Positions 39,169 to 49,124 are shown, counted from the stretch's first letter. The stretch is DNA of 64,000 nt from Chryseobacterium potabilaquae (GCF_902728265.1 NZ_CACVBR010000003.1:62001-126000), one strand, 5' to 3'. Notes: a model not told the origin generated them from the sequence alone. Made by a program: numbers and translations.

Positions 39169-39643
39169 TTTTTTGTAGCCATTCTTCATGCTTTCTTTTA
39201 AAAAACTCATGCTTATAGTCTTGATTTCTTTGTGCAGCATCAATAGAGTGCGACATATGAATATCAGAATCTTCTTTGGCTAAACTTGCCAGTCTCTCAT
39301 AATAACAATGGAGCTGATCCAATTCTTTTTCTGTTAATTCTTCAATATCTACAATTCTATTGCTTGCCTTTTCATGAGAAGCAAGTAATTCATTTAGTTT
39401 TATCTGAATAGCTTTTGAGTCTTTATTTTGAGATTTTTGGATTAAAAAAACCATTAAAAAGGTAATAATTGTTGTTCCGGTATTAATTACCAATTGCCAG
39501 GTTTCGGAATAATTAAAAATAGGCCCCGAAATAGCCCAGGCTATTACAATAATAGTGGCACCAATGAAAGCATGAGGACTTCCCGTGAATTTCGTTGCCC
39601 AATTTGAAAATTTTTCAAAAATACTTTGATTTGACTTACCCAT
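39149..39643 (-). CDS. Low-affinity iron permease family protein
   Basis: 164 residues. Two membrane helices near the N-terminus (about 25-43 and 50-68) with the family signature YSETWQLVINTGTTIITFLM, followed by a helical cytosolic tail (KAIQIKLNELLASHEKASNR) ending in a Lys-rich stretch. Despite the family name, bacterial members are small and their transport activity is not established. Terminator at the stop codon. Confidence 0.8.
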   Translation of the reverse strand: MGKSNQSIFEKFSNWATKFTGSPHAFIGATIIVIAWAISGPIFNYSETWQLVINTGTTIITFLMVFLIQKSQNKDSKAIQIKLNELLASHEKASNRIVDIEELTEKELDQLHCYYERLASLAKEDSDIHMSHSIDAAQRNQDYKHEFFKRKHEEWLQKKQKKES

Positions 39644-39670
39644 TTTATATCAGTTTTATAAGTATCATCA

Positions 39671-39698
39671 AAAACTCCGCCGAAATAGGCAGAGTTTT
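39671..39698 (-). terminator. Terminator of the GLPGLI gene
   Basis: AAAACTC-C-GCC and GGC-A-GAGTTTT pair with one mismatch around a 6-nt loop; on the minus strand the stem ends in GAGTTTTTG. Confidence 0.65.
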
Positions 39699-39702
39699 AA
39701 GG

Positions 39703-40536
39703 TTATTTTATTGGATAGTGGACCGCTTTATCTATCTCTATAGGATTATTATTTTTTTTTATATTTTTCTGCATCATATCGGACAATTCTTTCAATTGTT
39801 CAGGACTTTTCACTTCAATCCCCATTACCATGAAATGAGCATTTGGATCTGTGTTATTTTTATAATGTTCTTTAAAATCATGAAGAGGATCATTATAATT
39901 ATCAAGCATCATTTTTGCCAATTTCACTTCAGAAATTTTAACAGGCTTTTGGCCTCCGAAATTTTCCAGTATTCCTATTGTTTCGTAATTTTTGGATAAC
40001 TTATAACTCTTAACCAAGGAAAATTTGAAATTATCTTTATCATCATAAATTTCAAAAATCATTCCAGGTAAACCTCTAAATTTATAAGGTCCTTCATTAA
40101 GAACAATATCCTTTGTAAACCATGCAGTCCAATTTCTCCCACCAAATTTTGTAGTTGCTTTTTGCAAAGTATAACCTCCAAGTGCCTTCGTTTCATTAGA
40201 CAGTTTCCAGCTTATGGTATTGTCTGTTTCTACTATAAACATATTTTGCAGCATAATATAATTAAAGTTTATAGTAGAATTTCTCTTTCTAGTAAGAGCT
40301 GGGGTATCATCCCAAATCATATTATTCTCTCCTTTTGTTTTATTTAAAGAATCGGTTACCACAAAATCATAATTATAAAATTTCACCTGATCCGGATTCA
40401 CATCAAGCACCATATTGGCTTTTCTCTTTTGTGTAGAAGTAGAATCCATTTTAAAGTCATATTCATAAATAAACCGGTGAGTTTGCCCTGTTAAAGATGT
40501 ACTGAGTATTAGCAATACTATTATAATATTTTTCAT
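39703..40536 (-). CDS. GLPGLI family exported protein
   Basis: 277 residues. N-terminal signal peptide (MKNIIIVLLILSTSLTGQ). The central motif YKFRGLPGMIFEIYD is the hallmark of the Bacteroidota GLPGLI family, exported beta-rich proteins of unknown function often encoded near peptidases or TonB-dependent receptors. Neither lies next to it here. Residues 40-170 alternate strand-like segments (ANMVLDVNPDQVKFYNYDF); the C-terminal end is Lys/Asn-rich. Confidence 0.85.
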   Translation of the reverse strand: MKNIIIVLLILSTSLTGQTHRFIYEYDFKMDSTSTQKRKANMVLDVNPDQVKFYNYDFVVTDSLNKTKGENNMIWDDTPALTRKRNSTINFNYIMLQNMFIVETDNTISWKLSNETKALGGYTLQKATTKFGGRNWTAWFTKDIVLNEGPYKFRGLPGMIFEIYDDKDNFKFSLVKSYKLSKNYETIGILENFGGQKPVKISEVKLAKMMLDNYNDPLHDFKEHYKNNTDPNAHFMVMGIEVKSPEQLKELSDMMQKNIKKNNNPIEIDKAVHYPIK

Positions 40537-40602
40537 GATTATTTTTTTTACAAATATAATTAATATTTAGAACCTTGCAATACATAATAGTATTAAAAAA
40601 AA

Positions 40603-40624
40603 TATCCTGATATTGCTCAGGTTA
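40603..40624 (-). terminator. Terminator of the carbonic anhydrase gene
   Basis: On the minus strand CCTGA, 6-nt loop, TCAGG, then ATATTTTTTTT. Short stem with a good T tract just after the stop codon. Confidence 0.6.
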
Positions 40625-40634
40625 TTTTTTAATT

Positions 40635-41483
40635 TTAAAAACCAGGATTAAAGTAAACTACCCTTCCATTCATAGGTTGAATATGTCTAAAATTGGGTGC
40701 AGGATAAATTGCTTTATAAGAATTAAACTGTGCCGTTGATAATTGTTGCTTATTTTTTAATACAAACCAAGTTACTGGTCCACCATTTGTAATTGATGAA
40801 TTTACTCCAAAATTAGGAGTGGTTAATGACCCGCTATAGGTATAATATTCACGAGTATTATCAGGCAATAAATTAGAAATATTAAATGGAATATTGGGAG
40901 AATTCACAGCATCACTCATTGTTGGAGATTGAGCAAATAAGTTTTCAAGAGAAGGATTTCCATTCCCTAAATCTACCATTATGCTCAAAACTAAATAAGA
41001 GTTATCTACAGCAATATTTACAAAATGAATTTCCATCGTACTATACATACCATCAATAGTATGCTCACTACTATAATGAAAATGAAGGCTCACAAGATTA
41101 TATCTCTTCCCTTCCACTGTAATATAGTTATTGAGATTATCTGTATTGTTTATATTTATTTTAAGCTCTTCCCCAGCAACATTTACTACCGAATCTAAAG
41201 TCACTACTCCATAATGAATTATTGGCATATTACTATGAAAAGTAACTGCTTTTGAAGGGATAATATTAATTGGAGTTTGTGATTCTGCCACAGCTTTCGG
41301 AAAATCGGACATAATAATGGGTGTACTAATAATATTTTTAGGGTAAGAAGTAAACTCAATACTATTGATGTCTCTATCATTGTGACATGAAGTCATTAAA
41401 AGTACAGGAACAAATCCTAAAAAGGTAACAATTTTCTTTATATTGGATTTCAATTCCAATATATTACTTTTTTTCATATTCAT
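40635..41483 (-). CDS. Alpha-type carbonic anhydrase lipoprotein
   Basis: 282 residues (start Met1 or Met3). Lipobox MTSC with lipid Cys33. The alpha-carbonic anhydrase zinc site is complete: His134 and His136 (LHFHYSSEH) and His153 (MEIHFVN), with the 2/17 spacing of bacterial alpha-CAs; the substrate loop GSLTTPNFG and VTWFVLKN are also present. Expected reaction: reversible CO2 hydration in the periplasm or at the outer membrane. Some usual flanking residues differ (YSSEH for WGSEH). Lies upstream of the GLPGLI gene, with its own terminator. Confidence 0.87.
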   Translation of the reverse strand: MNMKKSNILELKSNIKKIVTFLGFVPVLLMTSCHNDRDINSIEFTSYPKNIISTPIIMSDFPKAVAESQTPINIIPSKAVTFHSNMPIIHYGVVTLDSVVNVAGEELKININNTDNLNNYITVEGKRYNLVSLHFHYSSEHTIDGMYSTMEIHFVNIAVDNSYLVLSIMVDLGNGNPSLENLFAQSPTMSDAVNSPNIPFNISNLLPDNTREYYTYSGSLTTPNFGVNSSITNGGPVTWFVLKNKQQLSTAQFNSYKAIYPAPNFRHIQPMNGRVVYFNPGF

Positions 41484-41713
41484 TTGTGATAAAAATTAAT
41501 TCTATTTTTAGTTTTATAAAATTAATCAGATTAGCCATTCGTAATCAACTCAAAATCAATATTTAATAAAATATTAATCGGAATTAAAATGTCATAAAAT
41601 GGCAAATAATTTCAATCTAAAAATCTATATGAATTAAGAAAAATAAGTTTAGTTCACTTTTTAGTGATAGTCCTAAAAATAGAGAGTATTTGAAGTTTAA
41701 TTTCAAAATAAAA

Positions 41714-41741
41714 ATCCGTCCCAAAAAGGGACGGATCTTTT
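41714..41741 (-). terminator. Terminator of the str operon, after rpsJ
   Basis: ATCCGTCCC (41714-41722), loop AAAAA, GGGACGGAT (41728-41736), T-rich on the minus-strand side. A strong G/C stem directly after rpsJ; it ends transcription before reaching the distant rplC half. Confidence 0.88.
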
Positions 41742-41767
41742 ATAGTTTACGGCAAATATGCTCGTTA

Positions 41768-42073
41768 TCACACTTTAATTTCTACATCAACACCACTTGG
41801 TAGCTCTAATTTCATTAAAGCATCAACTGTTTTAGATGAAGAAGAGTAGATATCCATCAATCTTTTATGAGCAGAAAGTTGGAATTGTTCTCTTGCTTTT
41901 TTGTTTACGTGTGGAGATCTCAACACAGTGAAGATCCTTTTATTTGTTGGTAATGGAATAGGACCGTTTACAACAGCACCAGTAGCCTTTACCGTTTTTA
42001 CGATTTTTTCAGCAGATTTGTCTACTAAATTATAATCGTAAGATTTTAGTTTTATTCTGATTCTTTGTGACAT
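41768..42073 (-). CDS. rpsJ: 30S ribosomal protein S10
   Basis: 101 residues. [20 protein letters not shown] start, [20 protein letters not shown] and the C-terminal [14 protein letters not shown]. Also the NusE antitermination factor in other bacteria. Placed after fusA, as common in Bacteroidota, but here followed by a terminator instead of rplC. Confidence 0.98.
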   Translation of the reverse strand: MSQRIRIKLKSYDYNLVDKSAEKIVKTVKATGAVVNGPIPLPTNKRIFTVLRSPHVNKKAREQFQLSAHKRLMDIYSSSSKTVDALMKLELPSGVDVEIKV

Positions 42074-42091
42074 TTTAATCTAATTTAAATA

Positions 42092-44209
42092 TTAACCTTT
42101 AGCCTTAGCGATTACTTCTTCAGCAACGTTTGTTGGAGCTGCTTCATATTTTTCAAACTCCATAGATGATGTAGCTCTACCTGAAGATAAAGTTCTAAGT
42201 GAAGTTACATAACCAAACATTTCAGAAAGTGGAACGAAAGCTTTGATTACTTTTGCATTATTTCTGTCATCCATACCGTTTACAGTACCTCTTCTTCTGT
42301 TAAGGTCACCCACGATATCACCCATATATTCTTCTGGAGTTACTACCTCTAGTTTCATAATAGGTTCCATAATAACAGCTTTTGCAGCTCTACCAGCTTC
42401 TTTGAATCCCATCTTAGCAGCCAATTCGAAAGATAATTGATCCGAGTCAACCTGGTGGTAAGATCCGTCTTTCAATGTAATCTTCATCGCTTCAACTTCA
42501 AATCCAGCTAAAGGACCATTTTTCATAGATTCTTTGAAACCTTTTTCTACTGAAGGGATAAATTCTTTAGGAATGTTACCTCCTTTGATTTCGTTAATGA
42601 ATTCAAGACCAGTTTTTCCTTCATCAGCAGGCCCAATTGTAAATACAATATCTGCGAACTTACCTCTACCCCCAGATTGTTTTTTATAAACTTCTCTGTG
42701 GTTAGCTGTTTGTGTAAGAGCTTCTTTATATTCTACTTGAGGCTGCCCTTGGTTAACTTCTACTTTAAACTCCCTTCTCATACGATCTACAATGATATCA
42801 AGGTGAAGTTCTCCCATACCAGAGATGATCGTTTGTCCAGAAGCTTCGTCAGTTTTAACTTGGAAAGTAGGATCTTCTTCAGCTAACTTAGCTAGAGCAT
42901 TACCCATTTTATCCTGGTCAGCTTTAGTTTTAGGCTCAACAGCAATACCAATTACCGGATCTGGGAAGATCATTGATTCAAGAACAATTGGGTTCTTTTC
43001 ATCGGATAAAGTATCTCCTGTTTTAATATCTTTAAATCCTACAGCTGCACCAATATCTCCTGCTTCAATAAATTCTACAGGATTTTGCTTGTTAGCATGC
43101 ATCTGATAGATTCTAGAAATTCTTTCTTTGTTTCCAGATCTTGTGTTAAGAACATAAGAACCAGCATCAAGTCTTCCTGAATATGCTCTGAAGAATGCTA
43201 ATCTACCTACGAATGGGTCAGTAGCAATTTTAAAAGCTAATGCAGAGAAAGGCTCTTTTACGTCTGGTTTTCTTGTGATTTCAGCATCAGTATTAGGATC
43301 AGTTCCTTTGATATCATCTTTATCCATTGGAGAAGGAAGATATTTACAAACTGCATCTAACATGAACTGTACTCCTTTGTTCTTGAAAGAAGAACCACAA
43401 GTCATTGGAATGATAGAAAGATCAATAGTAGCTTTTCTAAGAGCTTCGTTGATTTCGTCTTCAGAAATTGAATCTGGATCTTCAAAGAATTTCTCCATTA
43501 AAGTTTCATCGTAATCAGCAACAGCTTCTACTAATTTCTCTCTATATTCAAGAACTTCATCTTTCATATCATCAGGAATTGGAACCACTTCAAAAGTAGC
43601 ACCTTGTCCTGCATCATCCCAGATGATCGCTCTATTCTTGATTAAGTCTACAACACCTTTAAAATCTTCTTCAGCACCGATTGGTAAAACAATTGGAACA
43701 GCATTAGATCCTAACATTTCTTTAACTTGTTTTACAACGTTAAGGAAGTCAGCACCTTGTCTATCCATTTTATTTACGAATCCCATTCTAGCAACTTTAT
43801 AGTTGTCAGCAAGTCTCCAGTTTGTTTCAGACTGAGGCTCCACTCCATCTACTGCAGAGAAAAGGAATACCAATCCATCCAATACTCTCAAAGATCTGTT
43901 AACTTCTACTGTAAAGTCAACGTGTCCTGGTGTATCGATGATGTTGAAGTGATAAGGTTTAGTTTCAGGTAAAGATTTACCTTGATCTGTTGGGAAATTC
44001 CAGTTACAAGTAGTAGCAGCTGAAGTAATTGTAATACCTCTTTCTGCTTCTTGTTCCATCCAGTCCATTGTAGCGGCACCTTCGTGAACCTCACCTATTT
44101 TGTGAGTTTTCCCTGTATAGAATAAAATTCTTTCTGTAGTGGTAGTCTTACCTGCATCAATGTGCGCAGCAATACCAATATTTCTTGTAAATTTAAGATC
44201 TCTTCCCAT
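42092..44209 (-). CDS. fusA: Elongation factor G
   Basis: 705 residues; GTPase that drives translocation. G1 [20 protein letters not shown]3 DTPGHVDF, G4 NKMD, then domains II-V with GMGELHLDI and the C-terminal [20 protein letters not shown]. 6 nt after rpsG. Confidence 0.98.
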   Translation of the reverse strand: MGRDLKFTRNIGIAAHIDAGKTTTTERILFYTGKTHKIGEVHEGAATMDWMEQEAERGITITSAATTCNWNFPTDQGKSLPETKPYHFNIIDTPGHVDFTVEVNRSLRVLDGLVFLFSAVDGVEPQSETNWRLADNYKVARMGFVNKMDRQGADFLNVVKQVKEMLGSNAVPIVLPIGAEEDFKGVVDLIKNRAIIWDDAGQGATFEVVPIPDDMKDEVLEYREKLVEAVADYDETLMEKFFEDPDSISEDEINEALRKATIDLSIIPMTCGSSFKNKGVQFMLDAVCKYLPSPMDKDDIKGTDPNTDAEITRKPDVKEPFSALAFKIATDPFVGRLAFFRAYSGRLDAGSYVLNTRSGNKERISRIYQMHANKQNPVEFIEAGDIGAAVGFKDIKTGDTLSDEKNPIVLESMIFPDPVIGIAVEPKTKADQDKMGNALAKLAEEDPTFQVKTDEASGQTIISGMGELHLDIIVDRMRREFKVEVNQGQPQVEYKEALTQTANHREVYKKQSGGRGKFADIVFTIGPADEGKTGLEFINEIKGGNIPKEFIPSVEKGFKESMKNGPLAGFEVEAMKITLKDGSYHQVDSDQLSFELAAKMGFKEAGRAAKAVIMEPIMKLEVVTPEEYMGDIVGDLNRRRGTVNGMDDRNNAKVIKAFVPLSEMFGYVTSLRTLSSGRATSSMEFEKYEAAPTNVAEEVIAKAKG

Positions 44210-44215
44210 TTCAGA

Positions 44216-44692
44216 TTAGAATTTGAAGTGTGAGAAAGCTTTATTAGCTTCCGCCATTTTGTGAGTATCCGTTTTCTTTTTGAAAGCAGCTCCTTCTTCT
44301 CTAGAAGCAGCAACGATTTCATTAGCTAATTTCAAAGCCATAGACTTATCATTTCTAGCTTTAGAATATTTGATTAACCATTTCATCGCCATAGAAATTT
44401 TTCTATCAGCTCTGATTGGCATTGGAATTTGAAAGTTAGCACCTCCTACTCTTCTTGAACGCACTTCTACATGAGGCATTACATTAGTAAGGGCATCTTT
44501 CCAGATCTCAAGAGATGTTTTTTCGTTATCTCCTTTTTTAGTTTCTACTACATCTAATGCGTCGTAGAAAATTTTGAATGCGATTGACTTTTTACCGTCA
44601 AGCATTAAGTTATTTACAAATCTAGTTACCAATTGATCATTAAACTTTGGATCTGGTAACAACGGTCTTTTTTTCGCTTTTGTCTTTCTCAT
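44216..44692 (-). CDS. rpsG: 30S ribosomal protein S7
   Basis: 158 residues; 16S head-assembly initiator. [19 protein letters not shown] start, [19 protein letters not shown] and the C-terminal [14 protein letters not shown]. Between rpsL and fusA. Confidence 0.98.
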   Translation of the reverse strand: MRKTKAKKRPLLPDPKFNDQLVTRFVNNLMLDGKKSIAFKIFYDALDVVETKKGDNEKTSLEIWKDALTNVMPHVEVRSRRVGGANFQIPMPIRADRKISMAMKWLIKYSKARNDKSMALKLANEIVAASREEGAAFKKKTDTHKMAEANKAFSHFKF

Positions 44693-44715
44693 TGTTTTTG
44701 TACCTTATTTAATGA

Positions 44716-45129
44716 TTATTTTTTCTTTCCTTTTGCTGGTGCAGCTGCAGCTTGACCTGGCTTAGGTCTCTTAGCTCCATACTTCGATCTTCTCTGTGTT
44801 CTTCCATTTACACCTGCAGTGTCTAATGCACCTCTTACGATGTGGTAACGTACTCCCGGTAGGTCTTTCACCCTTCCGCCTCTTACCAATACTATCGAGT
44901 GCTCTTGAAGATTATGTCCTTCGCCCGGGATGTAGGCGTTAACTTCTTTACCATTAGAAAGTCTTACCCTTGCAACTTTTCTAAGTGCAGAGTTAGGTTT
45001 CTTAGGTGTAGTAGTATATACTCTCGTACATACTCCACGTCTTTGTGGACAAGAATCAAGGGCAGCCGATTTGCTCTTCTTGGCAAGCGTGGCTCTTCCT
45101 TTTCTTACTAATTGTTGAATAGTAGGCAT
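44716..45129 (-). CDS. rpsL: 30S ribosomal protein S12
   Basis: 137 residues; decoding-centre protein. [20 protein letters not shown] start; the streptomycin-relevant [17 protein letters not shown] and [20 protein letters not shown] segments carry the wild-type-like Lys residues. Ala/Lys tail [14 protein letters not shown]. First gene of the str operon. Confidence 0.98.
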   Translation of the reverse strand: MPTIQQLVRKGRATLAKKSKSAALDSCPQRRGVCTRVYTTTPKKPNSALRKVARVRLSNGKEVNAYIPGEGHNLQEHSIVLVRGGRVKDLPGVRYHIVRGALDTAGVNGRTQRRSKYGAKRPKPGQAAAAPAKGKKK

Positions 45130-45153
45130 TTAATTGCTTTTTATTTTAAGCTG

Positions 45154-45184
45154 CAAAAATAGGAATAATTTTTTAATTGACAAG
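45154..45184 (-). promoter_or_regulatory. str operon promoter
   Basis: On the minus strand CTTG (45184-45181), 19 nt, TATTTTTG (45161-45154). Good Bacteroidota-type promoter 24 nt before the rpsL start codon. Confidence 0.8.
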
Positions 45185-45302
45185 TAGTTATATTTAAATA
45201 ATCTACACAATTAAATTTTATTTAATTACATGATAATAGAGCTTTTATGATAATCCTTTTATACATAAGGAAATTCTTTATGATTACCTTATCATATGAT
45301 CA

Positions 45303-46670
45303 CTAGAATTTTAATTGGGAAGTATATAAAACTGTAGACCTATCTTTTACCGTATCATATTTTAACCATTTTATTTGAGGATTAATAGTTCCTGCTATAC
45401 TTTCTTTAAGTTTTCCTTTTTGATTATTGGTATGAGGATATTTTAAGGTCTTATCAATGATAGGAAAATAATAAATAGTCGTCGTTACTCTATTTTTTTC
45501 ATCATTATAAAGATATTTTTTATGCCTGAATTTTACCATTTGAGGCTGAATTTTATTCTTATTTTCCAAATAATTTCCAGGATCCTTTACGTTATATAAA
45601 GTAAGAAACACTAAAAACAAGCACCCAATTCTTAAAATCAACTTATCGGAACTCTCATTTTGAAAATATAAAATAAGAAAAGAAAAGAATAAACAGACAT
45701 TAGAAGCTGCCATTAACCTTACACTCATTTCTTCTATCTGCTGATACCAACCTGATACCAATAATGAAAAAGCATATACCCCTGCCATGACCCAAAGTAA
45801 AATATGAAAATAATATATTGGACTTTTTTTAGCTTTTTTATAGAAGTGGAGAAAATAGATAAAAATACAAATATCTATTACCAAAATTAAACATTGGAAT
45901 ATAATACTTCCCATACTATTCGATGCTGGCTTTATCCCAATAAATGGATCTATAGCGTTAGCTACACCAAGCAAATCACGAAGTAAATATAGAGGAAGCA
46001 TTTCTGCAGGCTCTCCTCGCAAATTTTCTCCTGTAAAACTTCCAAAATGGAAAAAATTAAACAATAAATACCCCATAATACCTAGGCCTGATAGGATGGT
46101 AAATCCGATTAGAGCTTTAAAATAGATTTTCTTTCTTATCCTAAAATACATCAGAAAACAATAAAGGAGAATAGATAAATAAATATAAATTCCAGAATAC
46201 CTCATCATAAACATCCCAATCAAAATAAGGGAAGCCCAAACCGCATTTTGATATAGCCCCAAATCTTTAGAAAAAATTTGATGAAGAAAGTAAAAAAGAA
46301 AATAGAGTAAGAATATGAATGGACCTTCTGACATTGCTCCAAAAAAAACAAAGAAAAAGGTTTTTCCTGTGAATAATAATACCGTCTCACGGAAGTAAAA
46401 TTTCTTCAAATAAGAAAATAGTAAAATACTAACCGTAAAGAGGCAATTTAAAATTTTTGAAGCCCAAAAATAATCATCCAATACCCCTTTAAAAAACCTT
46501 AATAAAATAGGATAACCTAATGGAAAAAGATTAGTTTCCGGTGTAGGTAAATCCGCCGCAATTCCAAAATAAGAAAGACTATCTGCCCCTATACCCCCAA
46601 ACGAAACACAGAGAGTTTGAATAAAATAAATGATAACCAATAAGATAGATAACACTTTATATTTTATCAT
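45303..46670 (-). CDS. Polytopic membrane protein, probable GT-C-fold glycosyltransferase
   Basis: 455 residues with about ten membrane helices and a soluble C-terminal tail of about 80. The first outer loop has GADSLSYFGIAADLP and FPLGYPILLRFF; the second has SEGPFIFLLYF; a helix carries MMRYSGIYIYLS. An acidic residue in the first loop, SE-P in the second and R-x-G in the fourth helix are the arrangement of GT-C (GT39/GT83-like) mannosyl- or lipid-linked-sugar transferases. No specific donor or acceptor can be given. Monocistronic. Confidence 0.65.
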   Translation of the reverse strand: MIKYKVLSILLVIIYFIQTLCVSFGGIGADSLSYFGIAADLPTPETNLFPLGYPILLRFFKGVLDDYFWASKILNCLFTVSILLFSYLKKFYFRETVLLFTGKTFFFVFFGAMSEGPFIFLLYFLFYFLHQIFSKDLGLYQNAVWASLILIGMFMMRYSGIYIYLSILLYCFLMYFRIRKKIYFKALIGFTILSGLGIMGYLLFNFFHFGSFTGENLRGEPAEMLPLYLLRDLLGVANAIDPFIGIKPASNSMGSIIFQCLILVIDICIFIYFLHFYKKAKKSPIYYFHILLWVMAGVYAFSLLVSGWYQQIEEMSVRLMAASNVCLFFSFLILYFQNESSDKLILRIGCLFLVFLTLYNVKDPGNYLENKNKIQPQMVKFRHKKYLYNDEKNRVTTTIYYFPIIDKTLKYPHTNNQKGKLKESIAGTINPQIKWLKYDTVKDRSTVLYTSQLKF

Positions 46671-46702
46671 AGATTTAGCCCTTTTAAAACCGCAATATTA
46701 AG

Positions 46703-46710
46703 CAAACTTA
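46703..46710 (-). promoter_or_regulatory. -7 element (TAAGTTTG) for the polytopic membrane protein gene
   Basis: Minus-strand TAAGTTTG, an exact TAnnTTTG match, 32 nt upstream of the start codon at 46670. -33 partner unclear. Confidence 0.45.
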
Positions 46711-46783
46711 TCCAAACTATTTTTAGAAATCATACTATAGTTATGATCTATAATAATTAAAGCAGGCTCCGTAAAATATTTAC

Positions 46784-46791
46784 TAAATTTG
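46784..46791 (+). promoter_or_regulatory. dps -7 element (TAAATTTG)
   Basis: Exact TAnnTTTG match 29 nt before the dps start. -33 partner unclear; no OxyR or Fur site was recognised. Confidence 0.5.
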
Positions 46792-46820
46792 CTATATAAA
46801 ATAATAAACTCTTTAATAAT

Positions 46821-47297
46821 ATGAAAAATACTAATATTATTGGTCTAAAAGAAACCGACTGTAAAAATATTGCAGAAAAGCTAAATATCCTTTTAGCAAA
46901 TTATTCTGTATTTTATCAAAATACTCGGGGATCTCATTGGAACATAAAAGGAGATCAGTTTTTTACCCTTCATCCTAAATTTGAAGAACTTTATAATAGC
47001 TTAGTTCTAAAAATTGATGAAATCGCAGAGAGAATCTTAACATTAGGGGCAACTCCTGCTCATAACTATTCCGATTATTTAAAGGTAGCAACAATCAAAG
47101 AAAGTAAAGAAGTAACAGACTCTAATAAAAGTGTAGAAAATATCTTAAGCTCCTTCAAAGTTGTTATCGATTTACAAAGAGAACTTTTAGATATTACAGA
47201 TAAAGCAGGTGATGAAGGGACTAATTCCCAAATGAGCGACTATATTACAGAACAAGAAAAAGAAGTATGGATGTATAATTCTTATTTAGGCAAGTAA
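46821..47297 (+). CDS. dps: DNA starvation/stationary-phase protection protein Dps
   Basis: 158 residues, ferritin-like dodecamer former. The intersubunit ferroxidase ligands are visible as His39 (NTRGSHWNIKG), His51 (LHPKFEELY), Asp66 and Glu70 (KIDEIAERI), with exactly the Dps spacing 12/15/4. It oxidises Fe(II) with peroxide and stores iron, limiting Fenton damage. The short N-terminus lacks a Lys-rich DNA-binding tail, so DNA binding is uncertain. Good terminator follows. Confidence 0.95.
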   Translation: MKNTNIIGLKETDCKNIAEKLNILLANYSVFYQNTRGSHWNIKGDQFFTLHPKFEELYNSLVLKIDEIAERILTLGATPAHNYSDYLKVATIKESKEVTDSNKSVENILSSFKVVIDLQRELLDITDKAGDEGTNSQMSDYITEQEKEVWMYNSYLGK

Positions 47298-47321
47298 AAC
47301 AAAAATTCATCTGAATATTAT

Positions 47322-47356
47322 AAAAATCGTCATACATTTAGACGATTTTTATTTTT
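47322..47356 (+). terminator. dps terminator
   Basis: AAAAATCGTC (47322-47331), 9-nt loop, GACGATTTTT (47341-47350), ATTTTT. Perfect stem with T tract. Confidence 0.85.
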
Positions 47357-47362
47357 AATCCA

Positions 47363-47370
47363 TATATTTG
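47363..47370 (+). promoter_or_regulatory. pncB -7 element (TATATTTG)
   Basis: Exact TAnnTTTG match. It covers an in-frame TTG at 47368, so that codon lies inside the promoter and cannot be the translation start; the ATG at 47389 is the better choice. Confidence 0.6.
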
Positions 47371-47388
47371 CGTAAAACAAACACAATT

Positions 47389-48567
47389 ATGATTGACATT
47401 AGACTCAACTCCATACTCGATAATGATTTTTATAAAATTACAATGCAAAATGCAGTTGTAAAATTATTTCCCAGTTCTATTGTAAAATATGAATTTATCA
47501 ATAGAGGAAAACATGAGTTTCCAGAAGGATTTGATATAGCATTAAGAGAAGCTGTGAATAAAATGGCTGAGCTTAAGCTCACCAAAGAAGAAAAAAAATT
47601 CATGGCAAGAACATGCCCCTATATTGATCTTCCCTATTTAGATTTTCTAGAGGGTTATCATTATGATCCTTCAGAGGTAAAAATTAGCCAAGAAGGAACC
47701 AGCTTATCTGTGATCGTAGAAGGGCTTTGGTATAGAACAATTTTATGGGAAGTTCCTTTGCTCGCATTGATAAGTGAGCTTCATTATGAAATGAATCATA
47801 TGGAAAGAGACTCTAATGAAGTTGTAATGAATAAAACCCTAGAAAAGGCAGATTCTTTAGGAAGATTAAGCGTAAATTTTGCGGAATTTGGTACGAGGAG
47901 AAGGCATTCTTATAAAGTGCAAAATCTTGTGATGGAGGCTTTAACCCAAAACAAAAGCTCTACATTTATAGGAAGTTCAAATGTGCATTTTGCCATGAAA
48001 TATGGTGTAAAGCCTATCGGAACTCATGCCCATGAATGGTTTATGTTTCACGCCGCAGAATATGGTTTCAAAATGGCTAATAAGCTAGCTTTAGAACATT
48101 GGGTTGATGTATATCGAGGCGATCTTGGAGTTGCTCTTTCGGACACTTATACAACAGATGTTTTCTTTCAACAATTTGATAAAAAATTCGCAAAACTTTT
48201 CGACGGCGTTCGCCATGATAGCGGAGCGCCACTCGAATTCGCAGACAAGACTATTGCTCATTATGAAAAACACGGAATTAATCCTCTTTTCAAATACATT
48301 ATCTTCTCTGATGCATTAAATCTCGAAAAAGTAGAAGAAATTACCAATTACTGTAAAGGGAAAATAGGCATCTCTTTTGGAATCGGCACCAATCTCACCA
48401 ACGATGTAGGTTTAAAACCGATGAATATTGTTATGAAACTCATAGGAGTACAAGCTCCCAATCACGAATGGATTCCCACGGTAAAACTTTCTGATGAGCA
48501 CGGAAAGTATACCGGTGACAAAAAAATGATTGAATTAGCAAAAGAATTTTTACGAATAAAAGAATAA
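47389..48567 (+). CDS. pncB: Nicotinate phosphoribosyltransferase
   Basis: 392 residues from ATG at 47389 (an upstream in-frame TTG sits in the -7 promoter box). Converts nicotinate and PRPP to nicotinate mononucleotide with ATP, in the Preiss-Handler NAD salvage route. Recognised by LDNDFYKITMQNAV at the start, FAEFGTRRRHSYKVQ, GSSNVHFAMKYG, GTHAHEWFM, the VRHDSGAP region with the phosphorylatable His, and SFGIGTNLTNDVG. Length matches the short bacterial PncB. Confidence 0.95.
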   Translation: MIDIRLNSILDNDFYKITMQNAVVKLFPSSIVKYEFINRGKHEFPEGFDIALREAVNKMAELKLTKEEKKFMARTCPYIDLPYLDFLEGYHYDPSEVKISQEGTSLSVIVEGLWYRTILWEVPLLALISELHYEMNHMERDSNEVVMNKTLEKADSLGRLSVNFAEFGTRRRHSYKVQNLVMEALTQNKSSTFIGSSNVHFAMKYGVKPIGTHAHEWFMFHAAEYGFKMANKLALEHWVDVYRGDLGVALSDTYTTDVFFQQFDKKFAKLFDGVRHDSGAPLEFADKTIAHYEKHGINPLFKYIIFSDALNLEKVEEITNYCKGKIGISFGIGTNLTNDVGLKPMNIVMKLIGVQAPNHEWIPTVKLSDEHGKYTGDKKMIELAKEFLRIKE

Positions 48568-48579
48568 AAATCATAAACC

Positions 48580-49095
48580 ATGAAAAACACATTCTTCCTT
48601 TTAGGAATTAGTTTTATCACAACCTCTTGCTTTGTTTATACAAAAGGACAAGACGGACAGCCTGGAAAACCCGGAAAAAATACAACTATAGATACGCCTA
48701 AAGTCAGATTTAACGAGGAGCTTGCAACTAAGTTAGGCGCCGATAAATATGGCATGAAAGCCTACACTATCGTCATGCTTACAACAGGTTCAACGAAAAT
48801 TGAGGATAAAGCTAAAATGAGTGAATTGATGAAAGGGCATATGAACAACATTCACAAACTTGCTGATGAAGGTAAAATAGTGGTTGCAGGACCTTTTCTC
48901 GGACAAAATAAAGAAAACTATCGGGGAATGTTTATTTTTAATACAAAATCTAAAGAAGAAGCTGAGCAATGGGTAAAAACAGATCCTTCTGTACAAGCCG
49001 GAGTATTCAGCTATGAAATTTTTCCTTGGTATGGTTCAGCTGCATTACCCATGTATTTGGAACATCATAAAGAAATATCAAAAGAAAATCCATAG
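48580..49095 (+). CDS. YCII-domain lipoprotein
   Basis: 171 residues. Lipobox ITTSC (Cys17). A short Gly-x-x run (GQDGQPGKPGKN) follows the anchor, then a YciI-like alpha/beta domain: HKLADEGKIVVAGPFLGQNK, RGMFIFNTKSKEEAEQWVKT, DPSVQAGVFSYEIFPW. YCII domains resemble ferredoxin-fold dimeric barrels of unclear function, rarely exported. 12 nt after pncB, so co-transcribed. Confidence 0.8.
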   Translation: MKNTFFLLGISFITTSCFVYTKGQDGQPGKPGKNTTIDTPKVRFNEELATKLGADKYGMKAYTIVMLTTGSTKIEDKAKMSELMKGHMNNIHKLADEGKIVVAGPFLGQNKENYRGMFIFNTKSKEEAEQWVKTDPSVQAGVFSYEIFPWYGSAALPMYLEHHKEISKENP

Positions 49096-49124
49096 GACAG
49101 AAATCCTACATGTAAATAAATTAT

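Noticed and set aside
39149..39643. Functional iron transporter
   Set aside because: Only two membrane helices and no known metal-binding motif; the family name is kept but the activity is not claimed.
47368..47388. TTG at 47368 as the pncB start
   Set aside because: It lies within the TATATTTG promoter element; the ATG at 47389 gives the conserved N-terminus of the family.
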